From: CAVPLM01 sp963713545
Lineage (GTDB): Bacteria; Actinomycetota; Thermoleophilia; RBG-16-64-13
Length of the DNA: 64,000 bases
Assembly (NCBI GenBank): GCA_963713545.1
Contig: CAVQME010000010.1
Location: 580,949 to 644,948, forward strand
Reading direction: 5' to 3'
Position 1 is the stretch's first letter. Every line of letters starts with the position of its first letter. Positions 17,701-26,812 of this stretch are shown in pieces. The translations under genes and the position numbers were made by a program. The notes under the pieces were generated by a model. The model was given only the letters and a program-made list of their open reading frames with translations, made no database searches and was not told the DNA's origin.

Positions 17701-17781
17701 GTTCCCTATATCGGCGCAGGCGCGCGAGACTTTAGTCCCGAGCTCAGGATGACTCGTGTTCAGCCACCAGGGTCACCCATG

Positions 17782-17806
17782 AAAAAAGCCCCGCCGAAGC
17801 GGGGCT
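17782..17806 (-). terminator. Intrinsic terminator of the cold-shock gene
   Basis: On the minus strand, an 8-bp stem AGCCCCGC/GCGGGGCT closed by a TTCG tetraloop runs into six T residues. It lies 36 bp after the cold-shock gene stop. Confidence 0.9.
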
Positions 17807-17841
17807 CGAATGACGGGAAGAGCGTACCTCTTCGTTTTGGA

Positions 17842-18042
17842 CTAGACAGCCGAGACGTTCGCCGCCTGCAGACCTTTCGGGCCCTGGACCACATCGAACG
17901 TGACGGCCTGTCCCTCCGTGAGCGTGCGGAACCCCTCCGTCTGGATTTCACTGAAATGCACGAAGAGATCTTCTCCCTCCGGCTGTTCGATGAAACCGTA
18001 GCCCTTCTCGGGACTAAACCACTTGACAGTCCCCTCAGCCAA
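17842..18042 (-). CDS. Cold-shock domain protein (CspA family)
   Basis: A 66-residue single cold-shock domain that binds single-stranded RNA and DNA as an RNA chaperone. RNP1 is KGYGFI (13-18) and RNP2 LFVHF (26-30); the N-terminus AEGTVKWFSPEKG is standard. I place the start at TTG 18042, because GGAGG lies 8 nt before it and the protein then has the family N-terminus. The ATG at 18057 has no ribosome site and itself overlaps that GGAGG. Monocistronic with its own terminator. Confidence 0.93.
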   Translation of the reverse strand: MAEGTVKWFSPEKGYGFIEQPEGEDLFVHFSEIQTEGFRTLTEGQAVTFDVVQGPKGLQAANVSAV

Positions 18043-18216
18043 CCCTGCAACCTCCATTTGTTTCGGGGCGACACGGAGCCCGGGCCCACCCCTCTGTAAC
18101 GCACGCGGTCCGGGGAGTCCGGACTCGCCGGGTTACATTAGCGGAACCTTACAGCGCGGTCAAGCCTTTTCGCGACGGATGATCATAGAAACTTGCGCGG
18201 GCGCCGGACGACTTCT

Positions 18217-19299
18217 TCAGCCGTCGATGTCTCGCAGGGCTTGAGCGTCGCGGTAGTTCTTCAGCCGGTTAAGAGTCTTTGCTTCGACCTGGCGTATGCG
18301 CTCCCGGGTCACGCCAAACCGCTCTCCCACCTCTTCGAGGGTCCGCGGACGCTCCCCTTTGAGGCCGAAACGGAGCTCGAGGACCTTGCGGTCCCGAGTG
18401 GGAAGGCTGTCGAGGACCTTGAACAGCTCTTCTCTTCGGAGCTCGCGGAAGACCACCTCGAGAGGCTGGTCGGCATCCACGTCCTCGATGAAGTCACCCA
18501 GTTCGGAGTCGTCCTCGTCGCCCACCGGGGTCTCCAACGAGACCGGCTCCTGCGCGGTCTTCTGTATCTCCCGTATCTTGCCGGTCGTGACTCCCAGCGC
18601 CACGGCCATCTCGGCCACGGTGGGCTCCCGGCCGTGCCGCTGCACCAACTCGCGCTGTACCCGGCTCAGCTTGTTCATGGTCTCGACAGCATGAACCGGC
18701 ACCCGGATGGTCCTGGCCTGATCCGCGATCGCCCTGGTCACGGCCTGCCGGATCCACCAAGTGGCGTAGGTGGAGAACTTGTATCCCAGCCGATAGTCGA
18801 ACTTCTCTACGGCTCTGATGAGGCCCAGGTTCCCTTCCTGGATGAGGTCGAGGAACAGCAGACCTCGACCCATGTAGCGTTTCGCGATGGACACCACCAG
18901 GCGGAGGTTGGCCTCGGTGAGCCTGCGTTTCGCCTCCACATCCTTCTTCTCGATGAGCTTGGCCAGCTCTATCTCTTGCTCCGTGGTCAGAAGCGGGATC
19001 TTGCCGATCTCCCGCAGATACATCCGCACCGGGTCATCGACGCTGTGGTCTATGGATACGTCGAGCAGGCCGAGGAACTCCTCTTCTTCGGAGAAGTCAC
19101 CCAGCGCTTCGGCCCGTTCGTCGACTACCTCCACCCCCATGTCGAACAGGAGCGAATACAGGAACTCGAGATCGTCGGGGGACAGGTCGGCGTCCTGGAC
19201 AAGACCACCGATCTCGTCCACGGTCAACGAGCCGCGTGAGCGACCCTGGTCGAGCACCTGTTGGAGGACGTCGTGGGTGACTTCGCTCTCGTCCTGCAA
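18217..19299 (-). CDS. rpoD: RNA polymerase principal sigma factor RpoD
   Basis: A 360-residue sigma-70 factor. An acidic N-terminal segment is followed by region 1.2 (DPVRMYLREIG), region 2 (LDLIQEGNLGLIRAVEKF, KFSTYATWWIRQAV), region 3 and region 4.2 (VTRERIRQVEAKTL). TTG start at 19299, one base after the dnaG stop. The dnaG-rpoD junction is the conserved macromolecular-synthesis arrangement, which is why I take this as the housekeeping sigma rather than the copy at 12.6-13.7 kb. Confidence 0.95.
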   Translation of the reverse strand: MQDESEVTHDVLQQVLDQGRSRGSLTVDEIGGLVQDADLSPDDLEFLYSLLFDMGVEVVDERAEALGDFSEEEEFLGLLDVSIDHSVDDPVRMYLREIGKIPLLTTEQEIELAKLIEKKDVEAKRRLTEANLRLVVSIAKRYMGRGLLFLDLIQEGNLGLIRAVEKFDYRLGYKFSTYATWWIRQAVTRAIADQARTIRVPVHAVETMNKLSRVQRELVQRHGREPTVAEMAVALGVTTGKIREIQKTAQEPVSLETPVGDEDDSELGDFIEDVDADQPLEVVFRELRREELFKVLDSLPTRDRKVLELRFGLKGERPRTLEEVGERFGVTRERIRQVEAKTLNRLKNYRDAQALRDIDG

Positions 19300-19300
19300 C

Positions 19301-21157
19301 TCAGGTCTGTCCTTCCTCTGGGTCCAGATTGGTCAGGTTGGCCCGGACCGCCTGCAGAAGCTGCTCCAAGCGGAAGAGGCGGCGCTGCTTGCCTTCTGTG
19401 TCTCCACCTTGCTCGAGACCTTGACGGAGACCGCGGATCTCTCGGTTCAGATGCTGTTCCTGCAGCCGGAGATGGAGCTCTTCCAGCACGGGAGGAGCAT
19501 ATCGCCCCTGGTCCGCCTCCATCACCAGTCTCACGAAGAATCGGCCGGCTTCCGAGTCACCGTGAGCCTTGGCCTTGAGCCCGGTGATGGCAGTATGCCC
19601 GTCTTCGGCGTTCTCCGTGGGGGCGAGTGCGTCGCGAAGCCCGACGAAGACTTCCCGATTGCTCGGATCGGCAAAATGCTCCGGGCTCAGAGCCTGAAGA
19701 AGCTGGGCGGCCCTGCCGGGGTTGCAGGCCGCCGCCACCAGGAACTCCCGCTCGAGCACGGCCTCACTGCTCAAAAGCCGCTGAGCGAGCTCCTGTTGCG
19801 TGTACACCCCGCGGGAATCGGCGCCGCGGGGGGCGGGGCGCGCGTTCCCGCGCGCCCCGCCCCGTCCGCTGCCCCGCAGCAACAATGCGACGCTATCGGA
19901 CGACAACCGCAGCCGGTCGGCCACCACCGGGATCTCCTCCTCCCGTTCTTTGAGCGAGCGGGCGTTGCCCATGATACGGCGCACGTCCTCGAAGGCGCGC
20001 ACGCGCCCTTCAGCCGTCGCCGTGTCGCCCCGCGCCAACGCCTGCCGCAGCTCGAACCCCAGAAGGGTGATCTTGCCCGTCATCACTTCGGAGACGGCTT
20101 CACGCCCTCCCTCGACCGCCACGTCGGCTGGGTCGCGGCCACCAGGCAGGATCGCGACCGTGGGTCGCAGCCCGTGCCCCCGGGCAAGATCGCCCGAGCG
20201 CAGCATCGCCTCGGTACCGGCCCGATCGGCGTCGAACATGAAAGTGATGTTCCCGGTGAAACGCATCATGAGGCCGATCTGGGAGTCAGTGAGGGCGGTC
20301 CCCATGGAAGCGACCACATTTTCCACGCCTGCTTGCACCAGTCCCAGGACATCCGTGTATCCCTCCACCACCACTACCTCATCCGCATCGGCTATGGCCC
20401 GTCTGGCCTGGTACAGGCCGTACAGCAAGTGCCCTTTCTGGTAGAGGGGCCCCTCCGGCGAGTTCAGGTACTTGGGAGCTTCGTCCTTGAGGGTCCTCCC
20501 ACCGAATCCCAGAACCCTCCCTCTGTGATCGACCAGCGGGAACATGAGCCTGCCCCGGAACCGGTCGTAGGTCTTACCTGCCTGACGGATCAATAGACCC
20601 GCGTCCTCCAGCTCCCGTTCGGTGAAGCCCTCCTTCGAGGCCCGGCGGTGCAGCCCTCTCCACTCGTCCGGCGATAGACCCACGCGGAATGCGCGGCAGA
20701 CTTCCTGCCCCAGCCCTCGCTGCTCGAGGTACTCGCGAGCCCCCCGGCCGCTTTCTGTTTCCCAGAGGTACCGCTCGTAAAACGTAGCCGCCTTGTCGAG
20801 CAGTACCAACAGGCGGGCCTGCCGGTCCTTGCGGTCGGGGTCGGCTCCCGCACCCTCCTCGAACTCCACCGCCACCCCGAAGCGCTCACCCAACTGCTCG
20901 ATGGCCTCGGAGAAGGAGAGGTTCTCCATCCGCTCCACGAAACGGACGACGTCGCCGCCCTCCCCGCAGCCGAAGCAGTAGTAGAGGCCCTTCTCAGCGC
21001 TCACTGTGAACGACGGGGTCTTCTCCTGATGGAAGGGGCAGAGTCCGGTGTAGGTGGCGCCCCGCTTGCGCAGGCTGGTGTACCCAGACACAACGTCGAC
21101 GATGCTGGCGGACGACAAGACCGCCTGCACGCTCGCATCCTTGATCATGGGGCTCAT
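19301..21157 (-). CDS. dnaG: DNA primase DnaG
   Basis: A 618-residue primase that makes RNA primers for replication. The N-terminal zinc site is C40, H43, C61, C64 (CPFHQ...CFGC). The catalytic TOPRIM core has VVVVEGYTDVL and FDADRAGTEA. The C-terminal helicase-binding domain covers roughly 440-618, with a low-complexity GRGGARGNARP linker before it. ATG at 21157; a second ATG three codons on is possible. It is immediately upstream of rpoD and 40 bp downstream of the dGTPase gene, in the same direction. Confidence 0.97.
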   Translation of the reverse strand: MSPMIKDASVQAVLSSASIVDVVSGYTSLRKRGATYTGLCPFHQEKTPSFTVSAEKGLYYCFGCGEGGDVVRFVERMENLSFSEAIEQLGERFGVAVEFEEGAGADPDRKDRQARLLVLLDKAATFYERYLWETESGRGAREYLEQRGLGQEVCRAFRVGLSPDEWRGLHRRASKEGFTERELEDAGLLIRQAGKTYDRFRGRLMFPLVDHRGRVLGFGGRTLKDEAPKYLNSPEGPLYQKGHLLYGLYQARRAIADADEVVVVEGYTDVLGLVQAGVENVVASMGTALTDSQIGLMMRFTGNITFMFDADRAGTEAMLRSGDLARGHGLRPTVAILPGGRDPADVAVEGGREAVSEVMTGKITLLGFELRQALARGDTATAEGRVRAFEDVRRIMGNARSLKEREEEIPVVADRLRLSSDSVALLLRGSGRGGARGNARPAPRGADSRGVYTQQELAQRLLSSEAVLEREFLVAAACNPGRAAQLLQALSPEHFADPSNREVFVGLRDALAPTENAEDGHTAITGLKAKAHGDSEAGRFFVRLVMEADQGRYAPPVLEELHLRLQEQHLNREIRGLRQGLEQGGDTEGKQRRLFRLEQLLQAVRANLTNLDPEEGQT

Positions 21158-21197
21158 CGGCGCCCGCCCCTGCCTCTCTCTTCGGGCACCAGGCCGG

Positions 21198-22241
21198 TCA
21201 TAGGTCGCCCCAGCATCTGGGCACGAACAGGTCGAGGTACATCCGCTGGGCGTAGCGGTCGGTCATACCGGCTACGTGATCGGTGACGGCCCGGATGAGC
21301 TCCAGCCGGTCAGCCTCGCCGTCGCCGGTCGCGGCGGGAGGCGACGGCAAGGCCTCGGGATGACTCAGGTAGTATTCCATCAACTGGGTGACGAGCTGCT
21401 CCACCTTCTGCTCCCCGGCCTCCTCAAGCGAGCGCGCGTACACGGTACGGAAGAGAAAGGTCCTGAGCTCGTCCATAGCCCGGCCGACTTCCGGCGTCTG
21501 AACGATCGTGCCGTTGTCGGCGCTGCTGTCCACCAGATCGTGCACCAGAGCGTCGATCCGGTCGCTGCCCGTCTCGCCCAGGAGCGCAACCGGGCCGGGA
21601 GGTAGATCATCCACCCTGATCACACCGGCCCTGAGGGCGTCGTCGATATCGTGGTTTATGTAGGCGATGCGGTCGGCCAGGTGCACGATCCTGCCCTCCA
21701 GGGTGGCCGGCAGCTTCTTGCCGTTGTGGTGGCGGATACCGTCCCGGACTTCCCAGGTGAGATTGAGGCCCAGACCGTCGTTCTCCACCACCTCCACCAC
21801 CCGGGCGCTCTGCTCGTTGTGGCGAAAGCCGCCTACGCCCAGGCGCTTGAGCATCTGGTCGAGGACGGTTTCACCCGCGTGGCCGAAGGGAGTGTGGCCC
21901 AAGTCGTGTCCCAGGGAGATGGCCTCGACCAGATCCTCGTTCAGCCGGAGGGCTCGCGCGACGGTGCGGGCTATGCCCGAGACCTCGAGGGTATGGGTCA
22001 GCCGCGTGCGGTAGTGGTCGCCCTCAGGCGAAATGAACACCTGAGTCTTGTGCTTGAGCCGCCGGAACGACTTGCTGTGGACGATGCGGTCGCGATCGCG
22101 CTGGTAGGGAGTCCGGAGGGTGCACGGCACCTCCGGCCTCTCCCGTCCCCGGGAAGCCGATGAGCGTTGAGCCCACCGAGAGAGCCCCGCCTCGAAGCTG
22201 TCGGCAGACAGGCTGACCTTACCGGCTCTCTCGTGCTTCAC
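21198..22241 (-). CDS. dgt: Deoxyguanosinetriphosphate triphosphohydrolase-like HD protein
   Basis: A 347-residue HD-superfamily phosphohydrolase that cleaves dNTPs, typically dGTP, to nucleoside and triphosphate. The metal ligands are in HTLEVSGIAR and LGHDLGHTPFGHAGE, and further family motifs are RDRDRIVHSKSFRRLKHKTQV and RHHNGKKLPATLEGRIVHLADR. GTG start, GGTGAGG upstream. It precedes dnaG and rpoD on the same strand, a common arrangement in Gram-positive lineages. Confidence 0.92.
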   Translation of the reverse strand: MKHERAGKVSLSADSFEAGLSRWAQRSSASRGRERPEVPCTLRTPYQRDRDRIVHSKSFRRLKHKTQVFISPEGDHYRTRLTHTLEVSGIARTVARALRLNEDLVEAISLGHDLGHTPFGHAGETVLDQMLKRLGVGGFRHNEQSARVVEVVENDGLGLNLTWEVRDGIRHHNGKKLPATLEGRIVHLADRIAYINHDIDDALRAGVIRVDDLPPGPVALLGETGSDRIDALVHDLVDSSADNGTIVQTPEVGRAMDELRTFLFRTVYARSLEEAGEQKVEQLVTQLMEYYLSHPEALPSPPAATGDGEADRLELIRAVTDHVAGMTDRYAQRMYLDLFVPRCWGDL

Positions 22242-22265
22242 CCCTCACCGGCCTCACTCGATTGT

Positions 22266-22283
22266 CGGGCTCCCGAGAGCCCG
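22266..22283 (-). terminator. Weak hairpin after ppdK
   Basis: A 7-bp stem CGGGCTC/GAGCCCG with a 4-nt loop lies 9 bp past the ppdK stop. It has no T-run, so factor-independent termination is doubtful. Confidence 0.35.
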
Positions 22284-22291
22284 GGGATACG

Positions 22292-24958
22292 TCAGTCGCC
22301 CACCTTGCCGGTCGCCGACTCCTCCAGGACCGCCTGCGCGGCCGCCAGCCGGGCCAGAGGCACCCGGTAGGGACTGCAGCTAACGTAGTCTAGCCCGGCG
22401 CGATGACAGAACTTCACGCTCGAGGGCTCGCCTCCGTGCTCGCCGCAGATGCCCAGCTTGATGGCCGGCTTGACCGACCGGGCCTTCTGCGCGGCCATCA
22501 CGATGAGCTGCCCCACACCGGCCTGGTCGAGCTTCTCGAAGGGATTGTCCCTGAGCAGGTCGGTGCGCAGATAGTGGGTGAGGAACTTGCCTTCGGCATC
22601 GTCGCGGGAGAAGGCCAGGGTGGTCTGGGTAAGATCGTTGGTCCCAAAACTGAAGAAGTCGGCTTGCCGGGCGATCTCGTCGGCGGTGAGAGCGGCTCGC
22701 GGCACCTCTATCATTGTGCCGACCGTGTAGTCGACGATCACCGCACGCTCGGCCAGCACCTCCGCAGCCGTGGTCTCGGTGAGTTCGCGCATGAGCTTGA
22801 GCTCCTGCTCGAACCCCACCAGCGGGATCATGATCTCCACGTGCGGCATCTCGCCCGTCTCGGCCAGAACATCGCAGGCCGCTTCCATGATGGCACGCAC
22901 CTGCATCTCGTAGATCTCGGGCCACTGGATGCCCAGTCGGCACCCGCGGGTGCCCAGCATGGGGTTGGCCTCAGCGAGCGACTTCACCTTGGCCACCAAC
23001 TCCTCCTGCTTCTGCACCTCCTCCGCCGGGGCGCCGGTAAGGCGCAGCCGCTCCAACTCCACCGTCACTTCGGTGTAGTTGGGCAGGAACTCGTGCAAAG
23101 GCGGGTCGAGCAGCCGGATGGTCACGGGCAGCCCGGACATGGCCCGGAAGATGCCGTCGAAGTCCTCCCGCTGGAAGGGCAGCAGCTTGGCCAGGTGCTG
23201 CTTGCGCTCTTCTTCGGTCTCGGCCATGATCATGGCCCGCACATGCGGTAGCCGGTCCTGCTGCATGAACATGTGCTCGGTGCGACACAGCCCGATGCCC
23301 TGGGCCCCGAATTCCCGAGCCTGTCTTGCGTCCTCGGGGGTGTCGGCGTTGGTGCGGACCCCCAGGCGGCGCACCTCGTCGGCCCAGGCGAGGACTGTGT
23401 TCACGTTCTCGTCGACGGCGGCGGGGGACAGGGCGGCCTGGCCCAGGATCACCTTGCCGCTGGCCCCGTCCATGGAGATCCAGTCGCCCTCGTTCACCAC
23501 CACGTCGCCCACGGTGAACTTGCGGGCCTCCACGTCGATCTTCAGGTCCTGGGCGCCGGCGATGCAGGGCTTGCCCATCCCCCGGGCGACGACCGCCGCG
23601 TGGGAGGTCATGCCGCCGTGGCTGGTGATGACACCCTGGGCCTTGATGAGCCCGTGGATGTCGTCGGGGTTGGTCTCCCAGCGCACCAGGATGACCTGCT
23701 CGCCGCGTGAGCCCTTCTCTTCGGCATCGTCTGCGTCGAACACCACCTGTCCGACCGCCGCGCCCGGGGACGCGCCGAGGCCGGTGGCCAGAACCGTGTA
23801 GCTGGCCTTGGGATCCAGGCCGGGATGGAGCAACTGGTCGAGCTGGCTGGGATCGACCCGCTGCAACGCCTCTTCCTTGGTGATGAGGCCTTCGGCCACC
23901 ATCTCGGCCGCGGTGCGCATGGCCGCCGCGGCCGTGCGCTTGCCGTTGCGGGTCTGCAGCATGTAGAGCTTGCCGTCCTCGATGGTGAACTCCACGTCCT
24001 GCATGTCCCGATAGTGCTTCTCCAGGGTCTCCCGGATGGCGTAGAGCTGGTCGAGAGCGTGAGGCATGACCTCACGCATCTCCTCGAGCGGGCGAGGGTG
24101 GCGCACACCGGCCACCACGTCCTCCCCCTGGGCGTTCATCAGGAACTCCCCGTAGAAGAAGTTCTCGCCCGTGGAAGGGTCGCGGGTGAAGGCGACCCCG
24201 GTGCCGGAGGTCTCGCCCTTGTTGCCGAAGACCATGGTCTGCACGTTCACCGCCGTGCCCAGATCGTCAGGGATGCCCTGGGTACGCCGGTAGACCTTGG
24301 CCCTGTGGTTGTCCCAGCTCTTGAACACGGCCACGATGCTCATGTGCAGCTGCTTGAGCGGATCGGCGGGGAACTGCTCGCCGGCATGATCGCCCAGGAT
24401 CTTCTTGAACCGAACGGTGAGGTCGCGCAGGTCGTCGGCGGAGAGATCGGTGTCGAGGGCGGCGCCCACTTCCTGTTTCTTGCCGGTGAGGGCGTCCTCG
24501 AAGGCCTGCGAGTCCACGCCCATGACCACGTCGCCGAACATTGAGATGAAGCGCCGGTAGGAGTCGTAGGCGAAGCGCGGGTTGCCGGTGCCCTGGGCCA
24601 GACCTGCCACCGTCTCGTCGTTCAGCCCAAGGTTGAGAACGGTGTCCATCATGCCGGGCATCGAGAAGACCGCACCGGAGCGGATCGAGAGCAGGAGGGG
24701 ATTCCTCGGGTCGCCCAGGGTCTTGCCGGTGAGCTTCTCGAGAGCGTCTAGATGCGCTTCGATCTCTGCCTTGAGCCCCTCAGGATATGCGCCGGTGGAC
24801 GAGTAGTGGACGCAGGCGGCAGTGGTCACGATGAAACCCGGAGGTACGGGGATGCCCAGGCCGGTCATCTCCGCCAGGTTCGCCCCTTTGCCCCCCAGAA
24901 GGGACTTCATGGAGGCGTTTCCCTCGGAAAAGTCATACACGTATTTTGTAGGGCTCAT
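22292..24958 (-). CDS. ppdK: Pyruvate, phosphate dikinase
   Basis: An 888-residue PpdK that interconverts pyruvate, ATP and phosphate with PEP, AMP and PPi. The N-terminal ATP-grasp begins KYVYDFSEG...LLGGKGANLAEM. The swivelling phosphohistidine domain has GGMTSHAAVVARGMGKP, and the C-terminal TIM barrel carries the catalytic cysteine in GICGEHGGEPSS. I use ATG 24958, with GGGAG upstream, because the preceding in-frame residues do not match the family. A PPi-linked enzyme suits an anaerobe. The gene diverges from the radical SAM gene across 235 bp. Confidence 0.96.
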   Translation of the reverse strand: MSPTKYVYDFSEGNASMKSLLGGKGANLAEMTGLGIPVPPGFIVTTAACVHYSSTGAYPEGLKAEIEAHLDALEKLTGKTLGDPRNPLLLSIRSGAVFSMPGMMDTVLNLGLNDETVAGLAQGTGNPRFAYDSYRRFISMFGDVVMGVDSQAFEDALTGKKQEVGAALDTDLSADDLRDLTVRFKKILGDHAGEQFPADPLKQLHMSIVAVFKSWDNHRAKVYRRTQGIPDDLGTAVNVQTMVFGNKGETSGTGVAFTRDPSTGENFFYGEFLMNAQGEDVVAGVRHPRPLEEMREVMPHALDQLYAIRETLEKHYRDMQDVEFTIEDGKLYMLQTRNGKRTAAAAMRTAAEMVAEGLITKEEALQRVDPSQLDQLLHPGLDPKASYTVLATGLGASPGAAVGQVVFDADDAEEKGSRGEQVILVRWETNPDDIHGLIKAQGVITSHGGMTSHAAVVARGMGKPCIAGAQDLKIDVEARKFTVGDVVVNEGDWISMDGASGKVILGQAALSPAAVDENVNTVLAWADEVRRLGVRTNADTPEDARQAREFGAQGIGLCRTEHMFMQQDRLPHVRAMIMAETEEERKQHLAKLLPFQREDFDGIFRAMSGLPVTIRLLDPPLHEFLPNYTEVTVELERLRLTGAPAEEVQKQEELVAKVKSLAEANPMLGTRGCRLGIQWPEIYEMQVRAIMEAACDVLAETGEMPHVEIMIPLVGFEQELKLMRELTETTAAEVLAERAVIVDYTVGTMIEVPRAALTADEIARQADFFSFGTNDLTQTTLAFSRDDAEGKFLTHYLRTDLLRDNPFEKLDQAGVGQLIVMAAQKARSVKPAIKLGICGEHGGEPSSVKFCHRAGLDYVSCSPYRVPLARLAAAQAVLEESATGKVGD

Positions 24959-25193
24959 CACCAAGAACTCCCTTCGAACACCGCGTCGCGACACACTCCT
25001 GCCAGTCCCCCCAGGACCAGTTATTCTAACCAAGCTGCCCACCGAAGGGAAGCAGAGGACGAGAGCCGCCCCGCCGCGCCCGCTTACCTCGCACAGCCTC
25101 CAACGGGGCCCGGCGGGTGTGTTATGGTATCCGGGTATCCGTTCATCGGGTTACTTGAAAGAGGAGAAGACCCACAGAGGGAAAGGAGGTCAG

Positions 25194-26675
25194 ATGCCCG
25201 AGCTCTCGCTGACAGCAGCTCGGGAGCGACGCGACTACGAGAGGACCGCATCCATCATTTCAGGGGCCCTTGCCGTAGTCGGCAGTTCCGATTTAGCCAT
25301 GCGTGGCCTCACCAGTGCGGTGAAGCGTACGGTTAAATCGCCGCAGCAGCAGATGATTGCCGATTGGCTCAAGACCTACACGGCTCCCGGCAATCCCGGC
25401 AACCAGTTCTTCAAGAACATTCGTCATCTTCATCCTAATGTACGTAAACGTTTCGTTGCCGGGATGATGGCCAACTTCTTTATGCGGGATCCGGACTACA
25501 CGGAGTCGCTCCTTAAGGAGCGCGGTATTTCTTCGCCGACGGCCATACTCATCAGCCCCTCCATGCGCTGTAACCTGCGCTGCGTGGGGTGCTATGCGGC
25601 CGAGTACGACTCGGAGGACGACCTCACCGAGGACGAGGTGGAAAGCATCATCTGCCAAGGTGAGGAAATAGGCTCCCGGGTTTTCGTCATGTTGGGAGGC
25701 GAGCCGTTCGTGTGGCGGCCGCTCCTCGACGTGATCGAGCGGCACCCACAATCGGTCTTCATGGTGTTCACGAACGGCACCATGATCAACGACCGGGTAG
25801 CCGACAGGATTGTCGAGCTGGGCAACCTCTGCCCGACGATCAGCATCGAAGGCGGCAAAGAAGCGACCGACGCCCGCCGCGGCGCCGGCACCTACGATCG
25901 CATCATGGCGGCGATGGACCGCCTGCGTGAACGTGGGGCCATGATCGCCTTCTCCGCCACCGCCACCAGCCAGAACATCGACGAGATCATCTCCGATGAG
26001 TTCGCCGACCTGATGGTGGACAAAGGCGCCTTCTACGGCTGGTACTTCTCGTACATGCCGGTAGGACGCGAACCCGACCTCAGCCTGATGCCCAGTCCCG
26101 ATCAGCGCGACCAGCTGCGCCGCGGGGTGATGCACATCCGCAACACCCGGCCTCTGCTCGTGGCCGACTTCTGGGGCGACGGCACACTGACCGGCGGGTG
26201 CCTGTCCGGTGGCCGCAAGTACATACACATCAACAACAAGGGTGACGTGGAACCCTGCATCTTCGCTCACTTTGCCACGGACAACATCAAGGACAAGCCG
26301 CTGCTCGATTGCCTCTGCTCCGACTTTTTCAAGGACCTCCGCCGGATGCAGCCTTTCGGCAAGAACCTGCTGAGGCCGTGTCCCATCATCGACCATCCGG
26401 CGGTGATGAAGAGAGTGGTCGAGCGCAACAACGCCTATGCTACCCACGACGGGGCCGAATCGCTGCTCAACGAGTTGCAGCCCGGCCTTCACGCTTACGC
26501 GGCCGGCGTTCGCGACAAGCTCAATCCCGTGTGGGAGAACGAGATGCCCTGGGCCCAGGCCTGGCTGGATGCCGATCCTGAGTACCAGCGCCGCAAGCAA
26601 CGCGGTCAAGATGCCACCCATCTGGCGGAAGAGGCCGGCGATCACGTGGCAGAGGCGATCGCCAGCCGAAACTGA
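25194..26675 (+). CDS. Radical SAM protein with cysteine-rich C-terminal (SPASM-like) region
   Basis: A 493-residue radical SAM enzyme of unknown substrate. The SAM-binding cluster is C126, C130, C133 (CNLRCVGCY), followed by MLGGEPF. The C-terminal half has further cysteines (GGCLSGGRKYIHINNKG, VEPCIFAH, DCLCSDFF, RPCPIIDHP), suggesting an auxiliary cluster. The N-terminal 115 residues are helical and unassigned. AAAGGAGGTCAG before ATG 25194 is the strongest ribosome site in the window and fixes the start. It stands alone on the + strand with its own terminator. No peptide or other substrate gene is beside it. Confidence 0.85.
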   Translation: MPELSLTAARERRDYERTASIISGALAVVGSSDLAMRGLTSAVKRTVKSPQQQMIADWLKTYTAPGNPGNQFFKNIRHLHPNVRKRFVAGMMANFFMRDPDYTESLLKERGISSPTAILISPSMRCNLRCVGCYAAEYDSEDDLTEDEVESIICQGEEIGSRVFVMLGGEPFVWRPLLDVIERHPQSVFMVFTNGTMINDRVADRIVELGNLCPTISIEGGKEATDARRGAGTYDRIMAAMDRLRERGAMIAFSATATSQNIDEIISDEFADLMVDKGAFYGWYFSYMPVGREPDLSLMPSPDQRDQLRRGVMHIRNTRPLLVADFWGDGTLTGGCLSGGRKYIHINNKGDVEPCIFAHFATDNIKDKPLLDCLCSDFFKDLRRMQPFGKNLLRPCPIIDHPAVMKRVVERNNAYATHDGAESLLNELQPGLHAYAAGVRDKLNPVWENEMPWAQAWLDADPEYQRRKQRGQDATHLAEEAGDHVAEAIASRN

Positions 26676-26737
26676 CTTCCGACGAGCGTCGTGCCGCGTC
26701 GCATACGCAGGCCGACACGGACATGTTGGTAGTGAGT

Positions 26738-26769
26738 GATGAGGGGGCGCCGAAAGGCGCCCCCTCATC
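26738..26769. terminator. Strong hairpin between the radical SAM gene and glyQS
   Basis: A 14-bp perfect stem (26738-26751 with 26756-26769) closed by a GAAA tetraloop. It sits between convergent genes. There is no clear T-run on either side, but stem strength and position favour termination in both directions. Confidence 0.75.
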
Positions 26770-26812
26770 TGTGTTCGGCCTGGGACCATCAGCCCCTGAT
26801 CATCAGCGCGAC

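Noticed and set aside
24959..25193. Riboswitch between ppdK and the radical SAM gene
   Set aside because: No known aptamer pattern was recognised and no stable multi-stem structure could be drawn by eye; only weak promoter-like boxes are present.
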